Shown in pieces: positions 1 through 7,811 of a stretch of 64,000 bases of DNA. Under the pieces are notes generated by a model. That model saw only the letters and a list, made by a program, of their open reading frames with translations. It had not been told where the DNA came from and did no database searches. The first letter of the stretch is position 1. Each line of letters begins with the position of its first letter. This DNA is from Acidovorax facilis (GTDB lineage: Bacteria > Pseudomonadota > Gammaproteobacteria > Burkholderiales > Burkholderiaceae_C), in assembly GCF_023913775.1 (NCBI RefSeq), contig NZ_JAMXAX010000004.1, positions 1 through 64,000 of the forward strand. Direction: 5' to 3'. A program made the translations under genes and the position numbers.

Positions 1-14
1 CGAGGGAGGGGCTG

Positions 15-491
15 TCAGGCGCTGGCGGCCACGTCTGCCCCTGCGGGCAGGCGCACCAGCAACACGGGCACGGGCGCGGTGCGTGCAATCTGCTCGGCAT
101 CGCTGCCCATCAGCACTCGGGCCAGGCCACGGCGCCCGTGCGTGCCCAGCACGATCAGGTCGGCCCCCCAGGCCTGGGCATGCTCCACCACCAGCTGCGC
201 CACGCGGGCGTCCAGGTTTTCAATCAGCACAGTGTCTACCGGTACACCGCGTTGCGCCACGCGCTCCTGGGCCTGGCGCAGCAGGGCTTCGCCGGCCTTG
301 CGCAGGCGGGGCAGTACCTCCTGGCTGTAGACCTCGGGCTGCTCAAAGCCGCTGATGTGGGCCACCGGGTCCATCACATTCAGCAGCCGGATGCGGCCGC
401 CCGTGGATTGCGCGAGGCTGGTGGCCTGGGCCACGGCGTGGTTCGACGTGGGGCTGCCGTCAACGGCAACGAGGATGTGTTGGTAACTCAT
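15..491 (-). CDS. Universal stress protein, UspA family
   Basis: Small cytoplasmic nucleotide-binding protein of about 158 aa with one Usp domain. It starts MSYQHILVAVDGS, the usual first strand with its acidic residue. It ends with the ATP-binding signature G-x2-G-x9-G-S (GTHGRRGLARVLMGSDA) before the last strand VPVLLV. The open frame extends 31 codons upstream, but that part is arginine/serine-rich and unlike the family, so I start at the ATG at 491. It lies downstream of, and in the same direction as, the DUF4139 gene, 89 bp away. Usp proteins of this type respond to general stress; the specific role here is unknown. Confidence 0.9.
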   Translation of the reverse strand: MSYQHILVAVDGSPTSNHAVAQATSLAQSTGGRIRLLNVMDPVAHISGFEQPEVYSQEVLPRLRKAGEALLRQAQERVAQRGVPVDTVLIENLDARVAQLVVEHAQAWGADLIVLGTHGRRGLARVLMGSDAEQIARTAPVPVLLVRLPAGADVAASA

Positions 492-580
492 GGTGGGGCT
501 GGCTCCTCGGGCTCTTTCGTGGGGCGCTGTTGTCGATTGTGAACGACTGTTGTGGGTGAGTGCGGGCTGCAGTTGCCGGT

Positions 581-2248
581 TCACTGGCGTTCTTGCAGCT
601 CCACATCCTTGGGGTAGCGGATGGTGTGCTCGGCGCTGAACTGCGCCGTGGCGCCTGCGGCCAGCGGCTGCTGCCAGGCCACGGTGCCGGGCGTGCGGTT
701 CCAGGCTGTGTCGGTGGGCTGGGGCTGGTAGCGCGATTCGACCTCGATCTTCTCGTTGCGCGACACCGGCGCGGCATGCAGCACCTGCAGCGTGATGCCG
801 GTCTTGTGGCGGTTCTCCACGCTGTAGGCGCGGCGGGTCTTGCGCTCGGTGCGCGAGCCGGTAAAGCCGGTGCTGCCCGTCAGGTCCTGCGCGGGCTCGG
901 CGCGCACGGTGACGAGTTCATCGCGGCCAAATGACAGGCTGGCGCTGCCCTCGGGTGCGCCCGCGCTGGGGGTGGAGAAGTCGATGCGCCCGTTGCCCAC
1001 AAACGCGCCGTCGCGGTACAGACCTGCCGGCCCTGCGGGCCACACGCCCGGCGGCTGGGCCATGTGGGCCACCAGGTAGGCGGCTTCTTCCACGGCGGGG
1101 GCTGTGCGGGTGATCAGCGTGGCGGGGGCCGTGTGGTTGCCCAGCGCCAGCGTCACGCGCTGGCCGCTTGATGGCACGGTGATGCGCTGCGGCACGGCGA
1201 ACTCGGTGGCAAAACCCTTGTCGAGGGTGCTGACGTCGAAGGTGGGCATGGCCTCCTCGACCGCGTTGCGCGAGCGTGCCACGGGCGAAGGCGCTGCCGC
1301 CATGGCCATCGCCACGGCCGGGGCGGCTGCGGCCACGGGGCGCGGCGGCGGGGCCACATCCAGCGTCCATTCGCGCGGCAAGCGGCCCTGTGTGGCGCGG
1401 CCTGGCTGGCCGGTGGACAGGGTCAGTTGAACGTTGCTCCAGTCTTCGCCACTGTTTTGCGCCACCAGCGCCTGGCGCTCGATCAACACGGTGGATTTGG
1501 TGGCATCCAGCGTGGCACGGTAGGTGGGTTGCCAGCCAGGGCCGCGTACTTGGTAAGACAGGCGCAGCTCGGCCTCGCGCTCGGCGGCCAGGTTGATGGT
1601 GACGGACACCACCCGCGCACGCTGGCTGGCCACGCGGTCGCGCTCGGCCACCAGGGGCTTGAGGGCCAGCTCCAGCGCCTCCTGCTTGCGTTGCAGTTGG
1701 TGCGCGCGTGCAAAGCTGTCTTGACCAGACTTGCGCAGTACATCGGCGGTAGCGGTGATCTGTGCGGGCGTCGGGGTGGCGACACGGGGGGCGCTTGTAG
1801 CAGGCGCTGCCGCCTCCTGGCCATTGCCGGTTTGTGCCACGCTGCGCAGGTAACCATCCACCAGTTGCAGGGCGGAGGCTTCGGCCTTCACTCCCGCGAT
1901 CTGGTCTTCCAGTTCGCGGATGCGGCCATCCAGCGGGCTCGCGCAGCCCGCCGCCACATCGCGGTCTTCGGTGAGCACGTTGAACTCGCCCACACGCACG
2001 GCGGGGTCGGCGTTGATCTGCAGGCTTTGCACATCCAGCGACGCGGGCAGGCAGGCCAGCGTGAGGCTGCGCGCGCCAGCGGGCACCTTGGCCACACGCT
2101 CCACCGTGGCGCTGCCGGGGTAGACGGTGACCCGGGCGATGCGGGAGGTGTCCTGGGCGTGGGCCGACGAGGCCGCGATGGAGAGCAGTGCCGCGCTCAA
2201 AAGGCCCAAGGTACGGTGCAGGCGCGGGATATTGGGGCTATGAATCAC
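581..2248 (-). CDS. DUF4139/DUF4140 (mucoidy-inhibitor-like) exported protein
   Basis: About 555 aa. A GTG at 2248 is preceded by AAGGAG at good spacing and opens a signal peptide with a hydrophobic core (LGLLSAALLSIAASSAHA) cut near residue 32. This start is preferred over the longer frame to 2365, whose extra residues lack signal character. After the signal come a beta-rich DUF4140-like region (RVTVYPGSATVERV), a coiled central section (residues about 130-220), then a DUF4139-like C-terminal domain with LSYQVRGPGWQPTYRATLD and later VENRHKTGITLQVLH. Related proteins are annotated as mucoidy inhibitor MuiA family, but their biochemical function is not established. Likely periplasmic or surface-associated. 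Confidence 0.8.
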   Translation of the reverse strand: MIHSPNIPRLHRTLGLLSAALLSIAASSAHAQDTSRIARVTVYPGSATVERVAKVPAGARSLTLACLPASLDVQSLQINADPAVRVGEFNVLTEDRDVAAGCASPLDGRIRELEDQIAGVKAEASALQLVDGYLRSVAQTGNGQEAAAPATSAPRVATPTPAQITATADVLRKSGQDSFARAHQLQRKQEALELALKPLVAERDRVASQRARVVSVTINLAAEREAELRLSYQVRGPGWQPTYRATLDATKSTVLIERQALVAQNSGEDWSNVQLTLSTGQPGRATQGRLPREWTLDVAPPPRPVAAAAPAVAMAMAAAPSPVARSRNAVEEAMPTFDVSTLDKGFATEFAVPQRITVPSSGQRVTLALGNHTAPATLITRTAPAVEEAAYLVAHMAQPPGVWPAGPAGLYRDGAFVGNGRIDFSTPSAGAPEGSASLSFGRDELVTVRAEPAQDLTGSTGFTGSRTERKTRRAYSVENRHKTGITLQVLHAAPVSRNEKIEVESRYQPQPTDTAWNRTPGTVAWQQPLAAGATAQFSAEHTIRYPKDVELQERQ

Positions 2249-2351
2249 GGGACTCCTTGGGCGTGGATGGACAGCGAAGGATGCTAGCAGCCCGAGCTGC
2301 GGATGCAGTGCCCCCGCGTGGTGTGCCTCCGGCGATTCGCGGGGGATCGCG

Positions 2352-2792
2352 CTACCGCCGCTCAATCAGCTCTATCTGATAGCCGTCAGGGTCTTCAATG
2401 AAGGCAATGTTTTCTGCTGAAGTCCGGTCCGGAGAGAGGGACTGCATGGGCCCCGCCTCGCGAACTACCGAAACCCCGGCGGCTTGCAGGCTGGCGCAGC
2501 TTTTGGCCACACTGTGAACGGCCAACGCGATGTGTCCGTAGGCCGTCCCACGTTGATAGGCAGACTGGTCCCAGTTGTAGGTCAGTTCAATGCTGGCGTC
2601 GGTGGACTCGTGGCCATAGCCGACAAAAGCCAAGGTGAAGCGGCCTTGGGGGAAGCGCTCCTGGCGGTGCAGGCGCATCCCCAGCTTGTTGGTGTAGAAC
2701 TCGATGGACCGCTCCAGATCTGCCACCCGCAACATGGTATGCAGCAATCGGGTGGGCCGGGGGCTCAGTCCTTCATCGTCAAGAGTCTTCAT
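2352..2792 (-). CDS. gloA: Glyoxalase I (lactoylglutathione lyase)
   Basis: Isomerises the methylglyoxal-glutathione hemithioacetal to S-lactoylglutathione in the cytoplasm. The 146-aa protein aligns well by eye with the bacterial Ni-type enzyme: LLHTMLRV, SIEFYTNKLGM, AFVGYG, IELTYNW, GTAYGHIALAV and IEDPDGYQIELIE. The four expected metal ligands are present as H18, E69, H87 and E141. I start at the ATG at 2792; an upstream extension of 49 codons has no family similarity. It is co-directional with the tautomerase gene 83 bp upstream, so both may be transcribed from the divergent promoter next to the LysR gene. Confidence 0.93.
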   Translation of the reverse strand: MKTLDDEGLSPRPTRLLHTMLRVADLERSIEFYTNKLGMRLHRQERFPQGRFTLAFVGYGHESTDASIELTYNWDQSAYQRGTAYGHIALAVHSVAKSCASLQAAGVSVVREAGPMQSLSPDRTSAENIAFIEDPDGYQIELIERR

Positions 2793-2875
2793 AGTGGGGC
2801 TTGGGGTGGGTTGGACACACGGTGTGGCAAAGTGGGGCGATACAGTCGCACACACCGTGTTGAGGCGTGCTGGAT

Positions 2876-3292
2876 TTACCCGTGGGCTGCTGCTTCGCCC
2901 AGCTCCTGGTTGGTGTAGGCCTTGCCGCCAATGCCCCACATGCCGTCCACCGCGTATTTCAGGTTGACCCAGATGTTTTCGCGGGGCTGCTTGCCGCCGC
3001 AGGCTTCAAAGAGGATCTCGGTGGCCTCGGCGACATAGGCGGTTTGCACTTCCCGTGTGGCAAATGCAAATGAGGGCGTGAGCCATTCCACGATGGCGAC
3101 GTTGGTCGGGCTTGTTCCCGCGTAGGTGCTGCCCTCAGGGAGCTCTGAAATATGCCCAATGACGTTGGGTGTGAAGAACTTGTTGCCAGCCAAGCCGTGC
3201 AGCTTGAGAAAGGCCTCCGACAGGCGTGCCATGGTGCTTTGTTGGCGGTTTTTGGGCAGGATGCCTTCGGTGATGATGAGTGTGAGGGGCAT
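2876..3292 (-). CDS. Tautomerase family protein (4-oxalocrotonate tautomerase-like)
   Basis: A 138-aa protein beginning Met-Pro-Leu, so that Pro is the N-terminal residue after Met removal, as required for the catalytic general base of the tautomerase superfamily. The start at 3292 is chosen for that reason; the longer frame would bury the proline. The protein has two beta-alpha-beta-like halves and is longer than the 60-70-aa classic 4-OT subunits. It is divergent from a LysR gene starting at 3412, across 119 bp that hold two palindromes. The substrate is unknown. A second, different tautomerase is next to a related LysR gene at 13389. Confidence 0.8.
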   Translation of the reverse strand: MPLTLIITEGILPKNRQQSTMARLSEAFLKLHGLAGNKFFTPNVIGHISELPEGSTYAGTSPTNVAIVEWLTPSFAFATREVQTAYVAEATEILFEACGGKQPRENIWVNLKYAVDGMWGIGGKAYTNQELGEAAAHG

Positions 3293-3318
3293 AGCAGCTT
3301 CAGAAAGTTGATGGCTTG

Positions 3319-3335
3319 GTGCGGACCATCCGCAC
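3319..3335. promoter_or_regulatory. Perfect inverted repeat in the lysR/tautomerase divergent promoter
   Basis: Arms GTGCGGA and TCCGCAC are separated by CCA. The repeat sits 26 bp upstream of the tautomerase start, so a bound regulator could block or activate that promoter. It does not share the core of the second palindrome at 3391-3409. Function is inferred only from position and symmetry. Confidence 0.45.
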
Positions 3336-3390
3336 ACCCGGACTGTCGCGAATCGCAAAGACTTCGGAAACAGCTGGCCGGACACAGCGC

Positions 3391-3409
3391 TTGTGCAGAA
3401 AATGCACAA
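3391..3409. promoter_or_regulatory. LysR-type operator, TTGTGCA-N5-TGCACAA
   Basis: A perfect 7-bp inverted repeat around GAAAA, containing the LysR-type T-N11-A pattern with core TGCA-N5-TGCA. It ends two bases before the start codon of the LysR gene at 3412, which suggests autorepression. The same core recurs upstream of the related LysR/tautomerase module at 13092-13106. Confidence 0.65.
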
Positions 3410-3411
3410 CT

Positions 3412-4356
3412 ATGGACAACCTCACGCTGGATGACTTCGCCTTGTTTGTGCAAATTGCCTCGGCACACTCGTTTTCAACCGTGGCACGCGAGCGCAACGT
3501 GGCTGCAAGCCACGTCTCGCGCGGCATGGCCCGCATCGAGGCGGCCTGCGGCTTGCGTCTGGCCCACCGCACCACCCACAGCCTGTCGCTCACGGAAGAG
3601 GGCGAAATGTTCCTGGAGCACGCGCGGCGGATTTTGGGCGAATATGCCCAGTTGCGAGACGGATTTGGTGGGCGTTCGCTGCACATTGGCGGCACGGTGC
3701 GCATCAGTGTCAGCCAGCTGCTCGCTGAATATGTCTTGATTCCCAAGCTGCACCTTCTGGGGGCCCAGTATCCGGGGCTGACGGTCGAACTTCAGATGGA
3801 AGACCGTGTGGTGGACATGGCCGATGAGTCGATTGATATTGCGATTCGCGCTGGCGTCGACCCGGCACAGGCATCCGTGGCGCGGTCGCTGGGCAGCCAT
3901 GGCCGTGCACTCTATGCATCACCTGGGTATGTGCAAACGTACGGAGCTCCGATATCCGTGCAGGATTTGGCTGCGCATCGGCTCATATCCAACGCCTCCA
4001 CCCCGTCGCACAACCAATGGGATTTTCGGGTGAACGGCGAGCCCACCATGCTGATGGTGAAGGGCAAAGTGCAGGTCAACAGCAGCGCAGCGGTGATCTC
4101 CCTCGCCCTGGGTGGCGCGGGCATTGCACGCATGAACGACGTGATTGGCCAGGCGCTGGTGGACCAGGGCAAGCTCTTGCCGGTCTTGCCACAGGCCGTG
4201 GAACGCGGGAGCCATCCCATATTTGCGGTGATTCTGAGCACCCGGCACCGCGCGCCCAAAGTGCTGGCCACCATGGACTATTTGCAGACCTGCTTTGCGT
4301 CGTTTGCAAAACCATCGGGTGAACCCGGCATGCTGTTGCGCCCCGACAGGGGGTAG
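3412..4356 (+). CDS. LysR-family transcriptional regulator (divergent to tautomerase)
   Basis: A 314-aa regulator with an N-terminal winged helix-turn-helix (residues 1-60, with FSTVARERNVAASHVSRGMA as recognition region) and a substrate-binding-like effector domain. It belongs to the subgroup with the RIEAACGLRLAHRTTHSL wing. The ATG at 3412 gives the canonical N-terminus MDNLTLDDFALF; the frame is open further upstream but carries no LysR sequence. It is divergent from the tautomerase and gloA genes, which are its likely targets. Its DNA-binding domain is strikingly like that of the LysR protein at 12111-13019. The effector is unknown. Confidence 0.9.
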   Translation: MDNLTLDDFALFVQIASAHSFSTVARERNVAASHVSRGMARIEAACGLRLAHRTTHSLSLTEEGEMFLEHARRILGEYAQLRDGFGGRSLHIGGTVRISVSQLLAEYVLIPKLHLLGAQYPGLTVELQMEDRVVDMADESIDIAIRAGVDPAQASVARSLGSHGRALYASPGYVQTYGAPISVQDLAAHRLISNASTPSHNQWDFRVNGEPTMLMVKGKVQVNSSAAVISLALGGAGIARMNDVIGQALVDQGKLLPVLPQAVERGSHPIFAVILSTRHRAPKVLATMDYLQTCFASFAKPSGEPGMLLRPDRG

Positions 4357-4377
4357 GCGTGCAGCGCAGGCACGGGG

Positions 4378-5262
4378 CTACAACACCCCGGGCACTTGCG
4401 CCGCCAAAAAGTCATACACCGCCCGAATCCTGCGGCTGGTGCGGATCTCGCGGTGCACCGTGAGCCAGATAGGCAGCTCGGGCAACGCAAGCTGGGGCAG
4501 CACCGCCACCACGTTTGGGTCGGTGCGGGCCATGTAGTTGCCCACAAAGCCGATGCCCAATCCTGCGCGCACGGCTTCCCAATACGCCATGAGGTCGTCG
4601 GTGCGAAACGCGAAGTGCTGGCGCTCCACCGGGTAGCCCATGGCGGCAAAGCCTTGCAGGATGTCCTCGTGCCGGTCGTTGCCCACCAGCTCGTGCTGCA
4701 GCAGGTCGGGCGGCTGCCGGGGTGTGCCTTTGCGGCGCAGGTAGTCGCGGTGGGCATAGGCGCCCAGCGTGACCGCGCCGATGCGTTTGGCCACCAGGCT
4801 GGCCTGGTCGGGGCGCACCATGCGCAGCGCAATGTCGGCCTCGCGGCGCAGCAGGTTGGTGACTTGGTTGCTGGCCACCAGCTCGACCTGCACCTCGGGC
4901 AGCGCCTGGCGCATGCGCGCCAGTACGGGCGGCAGCAGCACGCAGGCCACGGGCTGGCTGGCGGTGATGCGCACGGTGCCGCTCACGCCTTCCTCAGCGC
5001 CCGACACGCTGCGTGCCAGCTGGTGGGCGCCCATCTCCATGGCGCGGGCCGATTCGGCCAGCCGCAACGCCGTGGCCGTGGGCAGCAGGCCGCGCCCGGT
5101 GCGCTCAAACAGCACCACGCCCAGCTGCGATTCGAGTTCGGCAATGTGGCGACCAATGGTGGGCTGGCTGGCGTTGAGCACCCGGGCTGCGCCCAGCAGG
5201 CTGCCCTGGTCCAGCGCGGCCAGAAAGGACTGCACCAGGCTCCAGTCAAAGGTTTGGTTCAT
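4378..5262 (-). CDS. LysR-family transcriptional regulator
   Basis: A 294-aa regulator starting MNQTFDWSLVQSFLAALDQG with the HTH at about residues 18-40 (LLGAARVLNASQPTIGRHIA) and wing FERTGRGLLPT. The rest is an effector-binding domain (VRITASQPVACVLLPP, ADIALRMVRP). It is convergent with the preceding LysR gene, with only 21 bp between stops. It is divergent from the SDR-like/Acg/ferric-reductase cluster starting at 5405, which is the likely regulated unit by the usual LysR arrangement. The effector is not predictable. Confidence 0.9.
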   Translation of the reverse strand: MNQTFDWSLVQSFLAALDQGSLLGAARVLNASQPTIGRHIAELESQLGVVLFERTGRGLLPTATALRLAESARAMEMGAHQLARSVSGAEEGVSGTVRITASQPVACVLLPPVLARMRQALPEVQVELVASNQVTNLLRREADIALRMVRPDQASLVAKRIGAVTLGAYAHRDYLRRKGTPRQPPDLLQHELVGNDRHEDILQGFAAMGYPVERQHFAFRTDDLMAYWEAVRAGLGIGFVGNYMARTDPNVVAVLPQLALPELPIWLTVHREIRTSRRIRAVYDFLAAQVPGVL

Positions 5263-5344
5263 GGCGATAGCGTGCCTGCAACGGGGTAACAGCAGGGTGG
5301 TTGGAGGTATTCAAATTTGCATTGCTGTTATGGATGCTTAGCCA

Positions 5345-5374
5345 ATTGTGTAACGGGCTCTGCGTTTCCACAAT
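5345..5374. promoter_or_regulatory. Inverted repeat ATTGTG-N18-CACAAT in divergent promoter
   Basis: Perfect 6-bp arms lie in the 142-bp gap between the LysR gene (start 5262) and the SDR-like gene (start 5405). The position, 31 bases upstream of the latter start codon, fits a regulator site or overlap with its promoter. The long spacer makes a LysR box uncertain. Confidence 0.3.
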
Positions 5375-5404
5375 CGATACATCCCTTGTGAATGGAGCCC
5401 TGAC

Positions 5405-6445
5405 ATGACCACCCACCCCCGTTTTCCGCCCTGCACGGACAACCCTTCCACTGTGTTGATCCTGGGCGCCCGGGGCCGGCTGGGACTGGCGGCGGCCCGG
5501 GCCTTTGCCCAGGCCGGCTGGCAGGTGCTGGCCCAGGTGCGGCCCGGTGCGCGCGGGCCTGCGCTGCCCGCCATCGCCGGTGTGTGGTGGATGCCCGTGG
5601 CGGTGGAGGACACCGCCGCACTGGCGGCCCAGGCGCAAGGCGCGCAGGTGGTGGTGCATGCGCTCAACCCCGCCTACACGCACAAGGCCTGGCGCGAAGA
5701 GGCGCCCGCGTTGATGGAAGCTGCCATTGCCGTCACCCGCCAGCTGCGCGCCACGCTGATGCTGCCGGGCAACGTCTACAACTTTGGCGAAGGCATGCCG
5801 CCCGTGCTGCACGAAGACACACCCCAGGCCGCCACGGGCTTCAAGGGCCGCATGCGGGTGCAACTGGAGCTGCGCCTGCAGGCTGCCACGCAAGGGGGCG
5901 ACATGCGCGCCGTGGTGCTGCGCGCCGGGGACTTCTTTGGCAGTGGCACCGGCAGCTGGCTGGACCAGGCCATTGCCAAGGACCTGCCCCGGGGCCGCAT
6001 CACCTGGCCCGGCCCGCTGGACGTAGCCACGCCCTGGGCCTATCTGCCCGACCTCGCCCGCACCTTCGTGCGCGTGGCGCAAGAGCGGGACCGGCTGGCC
6101 CCCTTCGAGTGCCTGCATTTCGCTGGCCATCACGTCACGGCGCAGCAGTGGCTGCACAGCTTCACGGCCATTGCTGCAGAGCAGGGCTGGCTGCCCGATG
6201 CGGGCGCGCTGCGGGTGGGGCGGTTGCCGTGGCCGCTGCTGCGCGTGATGGGGCTGGTGGCCCCCACGTTCGCTGCGCTGGCGGACATGCGCTATCTGTG
6301 GCGCACGCCCCACCGTCTGGACAACACCCGCCTGCGCGCGCTCATCGGCGACGAGCCCCACACCCCCTTCGATCAGGCCGTGCGCCAGGCGCTGGCAGAT
6401 TTGGGGCTCGTAGCCTTGCGTTCGACCCGCGCTGCGCTGGCCTGA
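5405..6445 (+). CDS. NAD(P)-binding epimerase/SDR-like protein
   Basis: A 346-aa protein with an N-terminal Rossmann motif (VLILGARGRLGLAAARAFAQ, G-x-x-G-x-x-G), a VVVHALNPAY strand, and the Tyr of NVYNFGE in the place of the extended-SDR catalytic region, followed by K in GFKGRMR. This resembles NAD-dependent epimerase/dehydratase relatives; the exact substrate is unknown. It starts at the ATG at 5405 with GGAG seven bases upstream. It leads the cluster 5405-9128 and ends 32 bp before the Tat flavoprotein gene, so the two are probably co-transcribed. Confidence 0.82.
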   Translation: MTTHPRFPPCTDNPSTVLILGARGRLGLAAARAFAQAGWQVLAQVRPGARGPALPAIAGVWWMPVAVEDTAALAAQAQGAQVVVHALNPAYTHKAWREEAPALMEAAIAVTRQLRATLMLPGNVYNFGEGMPPVLHEDTPQAATGFKGRMRVQLELRLQAATQGGDMRAVVLRAGDFFGSGTGSWLDQAIAKDLPRGRITWPGPLDVATPWAYLPDLARTFVRVAQERDRLAPFECLHFAGHHVTAQQWLHSFTAIAAEQGWLPDAGALRVGRLPWPLLRVMGLVAPTFAALADMRYLWRTPHRLDNTRLRALIGDEPHTPFDQAVRQALADLGLVALRSTRAALA

Positions 6446-6477
6446 CGGCACAACCTTTGAACCACCGGAGTCTTCTC

Positions 6478-7659
6478 ATGAACCGTCGCAACTTCATTCG
6501 TTTGGCAGGTGGTGGCACCATCGCCGCCGCCACCACCGGCACGCTGGTCGCCTGCGGCGCCGTGGGCTCGCACTATCCCGCCGAGGCGGTCGAGGCCTGG
6601 CAGGGCCCCGTGGGCGAGACCGATGTGCGCCGCCGGGCGGTGGCCTACGCCATCACCGCGCCCAATTCGCACAACCTGCAGCCCTGGCTGGTGGACTTGC
6701 GCGAGAGCGGTGTCATCACCCTGCGCACCGACCCTGCGCGGGTGCTGCCACAGACCGACCCGTGGGGGCGCCAGATACTCATCGGCCACGGCGCCTTCCT
6801 GGAACTGCTGGTGATGGCGCTGGCCCAGCAAGGCGTGGCCAGCGAGGTGCTGCTGTGGCCGCAGGGCGAGATGCCTGCGGCCCTGAAGGACTGGGACAAC
6901 CGTCCCGTGGCGCGCATCACCCTCAAGCCGGGCGGCCAGCCCGACCCGCTGTTTGCCCAGGTGCTGCTGCGCCGCACGCCCAAGACCGATTTCGACACCA
7001 CCCGCCCCGTGGCGCCCGAGTTGCTGGCCCGGTTGCTGCGCAGCGCGCCGGTTCAAGCCCCGCTCAGCGTCGGCGGCACCGTCAGTGACGCCCAGTTGCC
7101 TGCGCTGCGCACGCTGTGCTGGGAGTCCGCCCGGGTGGAGCTGCTCACGCCGCGCACGATGATGGAAAGCATCCAGCTCACCCGCGTGGGCCCGGCCGAG
7201 ATCCTGCAGCACCGTGATGGCATCTCGATCAACTCGCCCTTTGTGCGCGCGGTGTCGGCCCTTGGCCTGTTCGACCGCTCCGCACCACCCGCCGAAGGCA
7301 GCGCGGCGTACAAAAATGCCATGGGCCGCTTTGAAGGCCACAGCCGCACGGCCATGGGTTTTGTGTGGATTGCCGGCCCCAACACGCGCAGCGACCAGAT
7401 TCATACCGGGCGCCTGTATGTGCGCCAGCAGTTGCAGGCCACGGCGCTGGGTGTGGGCATGCACCCCATGAGCCAGGCGGTGCAGGAATTTGCCGAGATG
7501 GCCCCGCACTTCGAGCGCGTGCACCAGCTGGTGCTGGGGCGGCCCGCGCCGCGCACACCCCAGGAGCCCGCCGTGCAGATGTTCTGCCGCATTGGCTACC
7601 CGCAGGGCGAGGTGCCTGCCACGCCGCGCAGGCCGCTTGCGCGTTTTGTGCAGGCTTGA
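6478..7659 (+). CDS. Acg-family FMN-binding oxidoreductase, Tat-exported lipoprotein
   Basis: A 393-aa nitroreductase-fold protein. The N-terminus MNRRNFIRLAGGGTIAA carries the twin-arginine motif, and LVAC at residues 23-26 is a lipobox, so it is probably exported folded with its flavin and anchored as a lipoprotein. APNSHNLQPW (61-70) is the FMN-site motif typical of Acg-like nitroreductases; FVWIAGPNTRSDQI and ALGVGMHPMSQ lie in the C-terminal half. The start at 6478 has GGAG seven bases upstream; the in-frame extension to 5584 is a shadow of the previous gene. It lies between the SDR-like gene and a ferric-reductase-like gene, which suggests a redox partner role. The natural substrate is unknown. 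Confidence 0.82.
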   Translation: MNRRNFIRLAGGGTIAAATTGTLVACGAVGSHYPAEAVEAWQGPVGETDVRRRAVAYAITAPNSHNLQPWLVDLRESGVITLRTDPARVLPQTDPWGRQILIGHGAFLELLVMALAQQGVASEVLLWPQGEMPAALKDWDNRPVARITLKPGGQPDPLFAQVLLRRTPKTDFDTTRPVAPELLARLLRSAPVQAPLSVGGTVSDAQLPALRTLCWESARVELLTPRTMMESIQLTRVGPAEILQHRDGISINSPFVRAVSALGLFDRSAPPAEGSAAYKNAMGRFEGHSRTAMGFVWIAGPNTRSDQIHTGRLYVRQQLQATALGVGMHPMSQAVQEFAEMAPHFERVHQLVLGRPAPRTPQEPAVQMFCRIGYPQGEVPATPRRPLARFVQA

Positions 7660-7811
7660 TTCCGAGGAGGGCAGCACCTGCGCAAAGGGCTGATGCAGAT
7701 CAACCTCCGGCCACAAGCTGGCGCGCTTTGCCGCTGCTTCACACACTGTTCAGGTGGCGTTCATCGCGGGTTTCTACAGTTGCTGCATTGCAACAATTAG
7801 TGGGGCTGGTG

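Noticed and set aside
6373-7746. 457-codon antisense frame over the Acg-type gene
   Set aside because: Composition of a mirror frame and no recognisable domain; the plus strand has Tat signal and flavoprotein motifs.
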